Positions 56,371 to 64,000 of a stretch of 64,000 nucleotides of DNA are shown piece after piece. The stretch is from assembly GCA_034509425.1 (NCBI GenBank), contig JAVTVJ010001681.1, positions 124,001 to 188,000 on the forward strand, in the 5' to 3' direction. Origin of the DNA: Eopsaltria australis (lineage: Eukaryota > Chordata > Aves > Passeriformes > Petroicidae). Position 1 is the first letter of the stretch; every line of letters starts with the position of its first letter. A program made the translations under genes and the position numbers. Below the pieces are notes generated by a model. The model had not been told where the DNA came from, did no database searches, and worked only from the letters and a program-made list of their open reading frames with translations.

Positions 56371-57897
56371 TTCTGCACCCACCGCGGGCACAAGGAAGAG
56401 CCGCGGAGCACCCGAGACCCGGGAGCCGCTGGGGGCTGCGGGCGAGGGCGGCCGCTCCCTCCCTCCTCCACGGTAGCACCGCTGCTCTGCCCTCGGGTGC
56501 TCGGGCCCTGCAGGACGGGCGGCGCGCAGGCCTCGGCGCCGGGCCGCCCGCCGCCTCCCCCGCCGAGGCGCCGGGGCGGGTACGCGCAATCAGCAGGGCC
56601 CTGTTTTCCCCCTCCAGCCTTTCTGGAAAGTTTTCTCCCCGGCCGACAGGCTGTAGAACGTCCCTGCCTGGAAATGCGGCCCCGCTGCCGCCTTCCCCCC
56701 CCTCCCCCCCTCCTCCACGAAGCAGCGGGTGCGCTGCTGACGGCGGTGCCCGCGCACGGCCCCGTACCTCGGCCGCAGGCAGGCGCGCGGGCAGGCAGGC
56801 GGGCGGGCGAGCAGCCGGGTCATGCCTCAGGGCTGGGCTGGGCCCGTCTCCCCGCCTCTCCTTCCCTCCGCCACCATGTCACGCCGACCAAACATGTCTG
56901 TGCGCCTGTGTGTGGCGGCGGTGACTTCCTGATCCGCCGCCGATCGCACAGGCGGAGGGACGAGAAAGGCCACCCACCCTCCTATCCTCCCCCCGCTGCC
57001 GCCCTCGCCGCCTCCCGCCTCTGCCCCGCAGCGGCCCAGGGACGGGCTCCGCTGCCCTCCGGCCCCGCCCGGCAGCTGGCTGCAGCAGCGCTCTGCCGCC
57101 CACCCCCGCCTCCGGCTGGGCACAGAACTTTTCCAGGTGCCAAACACCGCCGTCCCCTCTCCCGACATAGGGGCAGGCGAGCCGCAGCTACCTGAGCATC
57201 CGCGCGCGTGTGCATCCTCACTCCCGCCCGGCCGGGTTAAAAAAAATAAATTTCCGCGCACACCGGAAATAAAACGCTTTTTGCTTGGCAGGCGATTCCA
57301 AAATTGTAAGCGCATGTTTTGTGCTACTCTGCTTGGGGGTGGGGAGGAGGAGGGGGGCGAATTTCTGCAGGGAAAACGGGAGGGGTACGACGACATGCAA
57401 GCTATTTTGGGAAGTAAACCGCGACACCTTTACAGCAGGAGTGATTGCACAGTTAAAAACAAGAGACCGAAAAGCAACAGGAGCCGCAGCCCGTCGGCAG
57501 AGGTCCCAGCCCCCGCTTCTTCCCCCTCCCCGGTGTGTGCAACGTTTGTGACAGGCAGGCAGCGAGATGATCCGGATCATGGCCTCCCTGGCTCTGCCGG
57601 GGAATGCCGCTACTCTCCTCGCAGGCGAAACCGCTCCCCCATGCACCATGTTCCTCCCTCCCCATGCCTCCCCACTTCCCCTCGCTCGGCTGGGTCTGCG
57701 CCAGCGTGTGCCACAGCGGAGAAACAGCCCCACCGCACCGCGCTCTGCTGCCTCCGGACACCCTGAACTTCACCCCGCGACCCCCGGCAGCTGCGGAGCC
57801 GCCCACGGCCCGTCCGTGTGGGCTGTCGCTCCCCAAGGATCTGTTCCTCCCGTGGCCGCTTCGCCCGCTCGCTGGGCGGCAAGACCGAGAGTGCCGC

Positions 57898-57911
57898 TGA
57901 CTCACGAGTCA
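57898..57911. promoter_or_regulatory. Palindromic double AP-1/MARE-like site
   Basis: TGACTCACGAGTCA is a near-perfect inverted repeat with a full AP-1 heptamer on the left and a one-mismatch copy on the right. It resembles an AP-1 or Maf recognition element. It would lie in intron 1 if exon 1 ends at 58237. Confidence 0.35.
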
Positions 57912-58236
57912 GCCACCGGCGACTCCTTGGGGGTTCTGTCGCTCCCACTCAGAAGATCCGCATCGTGATTATTCCAGAATAATACCGGATCAAAACTTTC
58001 TTCTCTCCACCCACTGGGGGATATAAATATTCGGAAGGGCCGGGCGCCGGGGAAGGTGGGGAAAGGAAGCAGGTGGCACGGCTGCGGCTGGGACCGGCGG
58101 GGCCGTGCGCGGGGAAGGGGAGTGATGGAGAGAGGGAAGGTGGGCACGGTGCGAGTCGGCACGGCCGCTGACAATAAAGGACCGTGCCGGGCACGGGGAG
58201 CTGGCGGGGTGTGACCGAGTTTCAAGTTGTATTTAC

Positions 58237-58410
58237 CTTCCGCCCGGGCGGAGCGCCGTGCTGATTGTCGCTCCTCTCCCCCCTCAATGAGTCACCCGAG
58301 TCCAGAAGCGGAGCGAGGGACTAGATTACGAACATGACTTCATTGGTGACAGCCATTCCCTCCTCTTCCTAAACTCCTGCCCCTCCTCCGGCCCCCCCCG
58401 CGCGGACGCC
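58237..58410 (-). other. SMARCA2: Candidate SMARCA2 non-coding exon 1 (5' UTR); right end uncertain
   Basis: The coding start lies in exon 2, whose upstream acceptor shows that a further 5' exon must exist to the right. Within the CpG island the strongest minus-strand donor I see is GCGGAAG|GTAAATAC at 58237|58236. CCAAT boxes in gene orientation lie just to its right. Weaker alternatives are CTCAG|GTAGCT near 57191 and GAG|GTACGG near 56768. The transcription start is not visible; 58410 is a guess placed between the first and second CCAAT boxes. Confidence 0.4.
58288..58294. promoter_or_regulatory. AP-1-type site TGAGTCA
   Basis: A perfect TGAGTCA heptamer close to the candidate SMARCA2 start region. 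This is the consensus for Jun/Fos dimers. Only the motif is seen; function is not shown. Confidence 0.35.
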
Positions 58411-58490
58411 ACTGCTCCGGCAGCGGTGCTACCATTGGTCCGCCGGCAGGGAGTTCCCGCCCCATTTCGTGGAAGAGGCATTTCTATTGG
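58342..58490 (-). promoter_or_regulatory. Three CCAAT boxes
   Basis: ATTGG occurs on the plus strand at 58342-58346, 58434-58438 and 58486-58490, so all three read CCAAT in the direction of SMARCA2. NF-Y binding sites of this type commonly sit 50-100 bp upstream of a start site. The leftmost may fall inside exon 1. Binding is inferred. Confidence 0.5.
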
Positions 58491-59199
58491 TTCTGAGAGC
58501 TGTCGCTCTCCGGGGCGCCGGGGGGCGGAGGTGTGCAGGCGCGCGCGGGGCGGGGTGCGCTGCGCTCCGCGGTGCCGTGCGCAGGGCGAGCGCTGCGCTC
58601 CTGCGCTGGCTGTGCAGCCTGCGCTCCGACCGGCTGCCGCCGCCGCGCTCCGGCGCCCCTCCCAGCTCGCTTCTGCGGCGGCGAGAGCAGGGCAGGACCT
58701 CTTTCCCTGCGAAGGTGGCAGCAGGGCGCGGGCGGCACTCGCAGGAGTAGTTTGGGGAAGAGGTGAAGAAAGTGCTGGAACTGCGCCGTGCCTCTGCCCC
58801 GCTGAAGGAGCGGGGAGGAGCCAGCCTGACGGGCCTGGGATCAGCTGTGTCTGGCTGAGGGGCGTGAGTGTGTGTGTGGGTGGGTGTGTGTGCGCGCCCA
58901 GGGCCGGTGTCTCCCTCCCCTTAAAAAAAACCAAAAAAGTGGGGGGCAAAACTTGGAACCCGTCCCCTCTCTCCGGTAGCAGAGGGTGCTGTCGTGGACG
59001 ACAGGAGGCTGCGGAGAACATTCCAGCGAAGCCGGCCTGTCAGGCAGGCTCCGGCTGAGCGGCGGCGCCCAGGCTGCCCGCAGCCCCTCGCGGTGCGGGG
59101 CCGGGGCGGCTGCTGAGGCATCGGCGGATGGAACGAACCCGGCTGAAGAACCGCCGTGGATCTCTTGTTTCTGGCGGATAGGGAGGGAAAATAGTGCAG

Positions 59200-61490
59200 T
59201 TATGTTTGTTCCGTCTTGTTTTCTTCCGTCCGAGTAGGTTATTTGCAGTTGGTTTGCGAGTACGCTTTCCAGTCTCGTATGCTGGTGCCGTTTTTTGCGT
59301 TGTTTGTTTTGTTTTGGGGTTTTTTGTTTTTAATGCTTTAGGTGGTTTACCTCGTTTGCGGGGGCTGCAAAGCTCTCGTTTTTTTCTATAAGCTGTACCT
59401 GTTCGCGGAACAGGCGACTAAGTCCTTCATTAAAATAATGGGCCCGCCGGTCTGAGGGTTTTTTTTCTTGAATGCGAGCTGTAGAGGAAAAAAAATACAG
59501 CCAAACAATACAACCAGTCTACTGTGCGTGATGTTACATGTAGTTACATTTTTTAAGATCGTGTCACATGGGCAGTATTTGCCATTCCGAAAGCATAATT
59601 TCACTTTGTTCTGTGGAGTAAGAATGTTCATAGGAACCTAAGTAAAATCAGTAGCTACTACAGGTGCTCAGGTGACCGAGTTTAACGTGAAGTTCCTCTG
59701 CTGTGGTCAGGTGGAGTAGTTAAAGACCTGAAGCAGTGCTGGGAGCGCCAAATACACCTTGTGGTCTTTAAGTGGCAGGTACTGTTTACATGGTATTTAG
59801 CTTGGAGCTCTTTTTATTGTTCGAATCACCAATTTGTCATACTGGCAATACAATGTTAATTACTGTTGTTCCTGTAGTTTTCCTTTTTAATCATTAGCTT
59901 AGTCTTATTTTTTATGTAAATGACCAAAATGCAAGAATCAGTGCTAACTGGACAACAATAAGCATCAATAAAGTAAAAAGTTTAAAAGCCTGTATTTTCA
60001 GTCCACCATTGTCAGTGAAAAATACTTGGGAACAAAATCAAAGCAATTGAAACATTCAAATCTTAAAATACAAAGTAACTTATGTCATTATGTAAATCTT
60101 TTGATCCACTTGTAATTTATAGCTTTGGTTTTAGCTTTGTCTTAAGCTGCAAACTGGTGTCTGAGAGATAAAAGAATGTAGTTAACATTCTTGGAAAATT
60201 ATGCTAATGGAATTGAAAGGGGTAAAGAGATCCTTTTTTATTATCTCTTTTTTTTTTTCCTTAATACCCTTTTCTTAATACTGAAACTCTCATTAGGCAG
60301 TCATTTGCGTTTGTGGTTTGTTTTTCCTCCTCTATTCCCCAGCGTAAATCTTTGCCTTTTTTCTCTGCAGAAGAGAAAACAAACATTAAATAATGGAGGG
60401 GAAGCTTTCTTTCAAGACTGCTCAACTGTTTGCTGGATTCAGCTGCACTCAAACCAATCTAAACCAGGTCAAGCCATTCTTATTGTTAGAAAGCATACAG
60501 AGAAGAAAAAGAAATAAAAAGTTAATCTTTCAGGCAAAAGAAAAAAGGTTCTCTTGACTCTGGGATAGATGCAGCTATATTTAGTTAATGATTATGTTTA
60601 TTTTGGGAAGGTTGCAGCAGCTGATTTCATTTTGCAAGAGCGAGAGCATGCCTATTGCTGGTGTCAGTCTGAAGGCTTTTTCTTTTTGTGTTTTGATGAA
60701 ATACCATTGAATCTCATTGTAACCTATACTGAGGGGTTGGGAAACATATGGGGGGTTTTTGTCAAGGGAGGCATGTTCGCCTGATATGAAAATCTTATTT
60801 GGAAGGGTCAATAAGGCTTCCCTGTATGAGACTTAAGTAGCTGAAGCTTTGTGCATAATGAATATGTAAAGATGATGAATAATCACACACTATAGGATAA
60901 ATTTGTTTTCCCGCTATTATTTATCTAACATAGCAAAAGGCAGGAAAAAATTAGGGCTCTTTACTTGAATTAATAGTTTGGATGTGGCCAGTAACAGTAA
61001 AATGGCACATAAAATTTTCAAACTAGGTATGGTACCACTATGAGAAGAGGTATGTCCTTGACTAGCTAGATAAGTTGTTGTGGAACTAAAGCTTGTTTAT
61101 GTGAAGAATGATACCAACATAATAAGTTTGTTTAGAAACTGATGTGTCAGTGGTACTCTTGCAGAGACACTTTTACCAAAAGGAGGTCGTTACCATCCGG
61201 GAGTTGCAGATGTTTACAGCAACCTCACCCTTACCACGTTGAAACCCCTGCTGTAACAGTTAGTGGTGCTACTTCTGTGTTTGCTGCCAATTGTCTGCCA
61301 GAGACAATTGCACTCACTGCAACAGAAATAGCAGAGATGATTATTTTTTAGTATTTCAGCCAGTTCTTAGCAGAATTCAGCTGCTTTAGTCTGGGTGGCC
61401 AGTGAAAAAGGACTAAGACTAGAACATTCCAAGGAGATGGCTTTGTGCTCAGGCTTCTGCATAAAAACCAAAACACGAGAAAAAATGTTT
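59200..61490. other. Upstream intergenic stretch
   Basis: AT-rich sequence to the right of the CpG island. A plus-strand acceptor-like tract TTTTTTCTCTGCAG ends near 60371, followed by an A-rich segment at about 60505-60525. This could belong to a divergent non-coding transcript, but there is no direct support. No coding gene is visible. Confidence 0.5.
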
Positions 61491-61499
61491 TTTCATGTG

Positions 61500-62830
61500 T
61501 CCAGGGAAATCATAAAGAAGTGATCTTGCCATCTACAAGTCCATGGGCTCTGAAGGGTCCCTTCACACCTATGAATGCTGCAGGAGCTAGTAGACATGGT
61601 TGCTAGGCCCCTCTCAGATCTTTGAAATGTCATGGTAGTCAGGAGTGGTGCCAGAATACTGGAGGAAAACGAGTACCACCCTGGTCTTCAGGAAAGAGAT
61701 CCCAGGGATCTGCAGGCCAATAGGTCTCATCTTAATCCCTGAAAAGGTGATGAAACATTTCATCCTGGAGGCCATCTCCACACAAATGGTAGACACAAAG
61801 ATGGTGAAGAGTAGTCAGCATGCTTAACCAACCTGATTGCCCTCTATGCTCAGACACCTGCCTGGGTGGATGAGAGGGAAGAGCAGTGGATGTTTACATG
61901 AACTTAGAGCATGGGTTTTGACGCTGTCTCTGGTGATATCCTTGTCAGCAAGCTCAGAAAATGTGGGCTGGATGAGTGGACAGTGAGGTGCCAGTTCTCA
62001 CTGCACCTTGCTGTCCACTCATCCAGCCCACAGTTCCTGAGCTTGAACCACAGATCCTCAAGGGCTGTAATCAATGGCACAGGATCTCTTTGGAGGCTTG
62101 TGTCTAGTGGTGTCCCCAAGGGTTCAGTACTGCTCCAATATTGTTTCACTTGTTCATCAGTGTCTTAGATGAAGCGGCAGGTGCCTCCTCAGCAAGTTCA
62201 CTGACATTGCAAAGCTGGAAGGAGTGGCCAATACCCCAGAGAGCTGTGTAACCCTTCAGGAGGACTTCAGCAGGTTGAAGTGTTGGCCACAGAGGAGCTG
62301 CCTAAAATTCAGCAATGTGTCCAGTTCTGGGCTCCTCAGAACAAGAGAGGCATGGAGCTCCTGGAGCGTGTCCAGGGGAGGGCAGCATAGATGGGGGCTG
62401 GAGCATCCCAGCTACGAGAAAAGGCTGAGGAGCAGGGCCTGTTCAGTCTGCAGAAAAGAAGACTGAGAGAAGATCACATCAATATATATAAATATCTGAA
62501 TATCTGTTAGGTGGACATCACGAAGATGGAGCCAATCTCTTCTTAGTAATGCTGAGTAATGGGCAGAAACTGGAACATAGAAATAGCCACCTGAACATGA
62601 GGAAGAAATTCTCTACTAATTGAGCACTGAAGCAGGCTGCCCAGAGCAGTTGTGGAGTTTCCTTCCCTGGAGTACTCAAAAGCAGTCTAGACAAAATTCT
62701 GAGTACTATGCCACAGGAGATCCTGCTTAAGCAAGGAGGCCAGTGACCTCCAGTGGTCTTCTCGTGACCTATCTGTTAAATGGGAACAATACCTTCCCTG
62801 AAGGAGGTGAATCCTGGAGGAAAGGTTACT
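61500..62830 (+). mobile_element. Decayed CR1 LINE, older type, with internal hairpin
   Basis: Reverse-transcriptase readings such as LRKCGLDEWTVR and SSGVPKGSVL are visible, along with a decayed catalytic box (KFTDIAKL near 62198) and a 3' UTR with RCPE-like remnants to about 62830. There are several frameshifts. It contains an inverted duplication at 61951-62043 (listed separately). It lies upstream of the SMARCA2 CpG island. Its ends are approximate. Confidence 0.8.
61951..62043. repeat. Large inverted repeat (hairpin) in CR1
   Basis: Left arm 61951-61995 and right arm 62000-62043 are near-perfect reverse complements (both carry GTGGGCTGGATGAGTGGACA or its complement), separated by a loop of about 4 nt. 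There are a few mismatches and a 1-nt length difference. As a result both strands read the CR1 peptide CGLDEWT. Confidence 0.9.
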
Positions 62831-63469
62831 CTTTAGGCATCTGTTGTTCTGTGGTATATAATGATACTGGTGTACATACTCCATTGTATGTAGAGTGTGT
62901 CTCAGCCTGGTATGATTGACAACAAAGTCAACTGGAGCTGGTTCTTTCTCTTGTGAAAGAGTTAATTACTATTTAATTTAAAAGTAAAATTCATGTTCAA
63001 ATACAGCTTTTATGAATGTGCTTGGTACTCGTCCCTTTCCCCTTAGCCTTTTTTTTCTGGAGACATGGTCATCTATCTGAATTCACAGGTTTAAAATATA
63101 GAGCCTGTTTCAAAGTAGCTTCATTTGCTCTAAACTCTCAAGATGGTTTTGTGAATGTGATGTTGAAAAGAGTGTTCAATTGAGATATTTTCAAGGCTAA
63201 ATAGAGGGTAATAACAATCTCCTTGGTCAAAAGAGCCTTTCTGAATTCCAGAATAAAGCTGGTGTGTGAGGAAGGTAAGCTGGATTGCAGAGATAATGTG
63301 TCACTGTTCCTATTTATTTTTTAGTCTCTAAAGTTCTAGAGTTTGGTTTGCTGTCATATTTTACAGGACAGGAGAAGCACACTGTATTACCTCTTTCCCC
63401 CTTTGCTCTTTTCAGGCTGCTGTTGTACCTCCCAAGCAAGTAGTCCCAGTTTTGTGTATATGTTTTTTA

Positions 63470-63760
63470 GAAGAGTAACACTCTACACTTGATTTTGTTG
63501 AATTTTATCTTAATGGTTTCTGAGCCTCTGCAATTTCTCAACATCCATTTCAGTTCCAGTCCTCTCTTCTGCAGTGCTCACCAAATCCCACTAGCTTTGT
63601 GTCAGTTGCAGAGTTTGTAAACATGCTCATTAGTGAAGAAATTTAAAAGACTATTAAAAGAGAACCATGCCCAGAATGGATTTCTCTGGTACTCTGATGT
63701 GTCCTCAGTTAGTAAGCATTCATTCCTGGGTGTTGACCTGTTGGTCATTCTGGTGTCACG
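63470..63760 (-). mobile_element. Ancient CR1/L3-like remnant
   Basis: The order of decayed words in plus orientation (CTACACTTGATTTTGTTGAA, then CTAGCTTTGTGTCAGTTGCA, then a region like TTTCTCTGGTACTC) matches the reverse complement of the CR1/L3 reverse-transcriptase region around FADD. It is heavily diverged and has no open frame on the minus strand. Confidence 0.55.
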
Positions 63761-64000
63761 TTACTTCTTGTGTGCCTGCAATAAGATGATTTATTTTCTA
63801 GTTCTGTCTCTTCCTGGCCTGTTACACAGCCTGCTGGAAGTGGTCAAACATCTTTTGTTCAGTGGAGCAAACCCAGAATTCTGAACTGAAGCCTGATTTC
63901 TTAGAGAATCCATTTTGCTTTACTTCCTGTGGTTAATACTGCTTCTATGGCAAATGTGAATTTATCCATCTTTAAACATTCTGTGAGTTTGCCTCTCAAG

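Larger units (their letters stand above)
44103..58236 (-). other. Probable SMARCA2 first intron (about 14 kb)
   Basis: Lies between the exon 2 acceptor (44104-44103) and the best candidate exon 1 donor (58236-58235). It contains a CA-rich simple stretch at about 44200-44240, the nested transposon block at 44.7-50.5 kb, unremarkable AT-rich DNA from 50.5 to 56.3 kb, and the left two-thirds of the CpG island. Its right boundary depends on the exon 1 call. Confidence 0.55.
56380..59190. promoter_or_regulatory. CpG island, SMARCA2 promoter region
   Basis: About 2.8 kb of strongly GC- and CpG-rich sequence in otherwise AT-rich DNA, situated at the 5' end of SMARCA2. It includes a C-tract near 56692-56718, a GGCA/GGCG tetranucleotide tract near 56777-56812, and a GT-rich run near 58864-58898. 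Long open frames across it on both strands (up to about 230 codons) are a product of base composition. Such islands usually give ubiquitous, often bidirectional, transcription. Confidence 0.85.

Noticed and set aside
56497..57195. A 232-codon open frame on the plus strand in the CpG island
   Set aside because: It is Pro/Ala/Arg-rich composition-driven sequence. Similar frames exist on the other strand and in other phases, and there is no family resemblance.
58326..59021. Long open frames on both strands around 58.3-59.1 kb
   Set aside because: Overlapping frames in all phases of a stop-poor GC-rich island; no recognisable domain.
60191..60517. A plus-strand frame ending in a lysine run near an A-rich tract, considered as a processed pseudogene
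   Set aside because: No similarity to a known protein and no target duplication; the A-rich tract is short and interrupted.

Overview
This window is vertebrate, almost certainly bird, genomic DNA. It holds the 5' half of one large gene on the minus strand: SMARCA2 (BRM), the ATPase of the BAF/SWI-SNF chromatin-remodelling complexes. Seventeen coding exons can be placed from the protein they encode, with splice sites and reading phases that agree throughout. Together they give 838 in-frame codons, from the initiator ATG at 44066 to the exon ending at 668, just before the DEGH (motif II) exon, which lies off the left edge. Domains in order are the Pro/Gly-rich N-terminus, QLQ, a Pro-rich linker, HSA, a Lys/Arg-rich stretch, BRK, an acidic linker, and the start of the SNF2 helicase core including Walker A (DEMGLGKT). 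The bird assignment rests on many CR1 LINE copies, retroviral solo LTRs and compact introns. SMARCA2 is known to be Z-linked in birds. Passerine origin is possible but not shown.

Layout by plus coordinates. 1-44102 holds the coding exons of SMARCA2, read right to left, with AT-rich introns that carry CR1 fragments (12.1-13.6, 32.8-33.6 and 39.9-41.1 kb) and one GC-rich LTR-like repeat (21.0-21.5 kb). 44103-58236 is the probable first intron. It contains a long CR1 element (about 44.7-50.5 kb) that was interrupted by a retroviral solo LTR, which itself holds a second LTR, and by an opposite-strand CR1. 56.4-59.2 kb is a CpG island with CCAAT boxes, AP-1-type sites and a likely non-coding first exon ending at 58237. 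59.2-64 kb is upstream intergenic DNA with two decayed CR1 copies and no gene that I can support.

I found no new multi-gene system; this is one conserved gene in a repeat-bearing neighbourhood. The points most worth checking are: an in-frame 34-codon exon that human BRM, as I remember it, lacks but which resembles a segment of its paralogue BRG1; a GC-AG intron fixed by protein conservation; a polyglutamine tract of only four residues where human BRM has a long one; the four-element nested transposon; and a CR1 copy carrying a hairpin with about 44-bp arms. All comparisons with human proteins are from memory and were not aligned by software.
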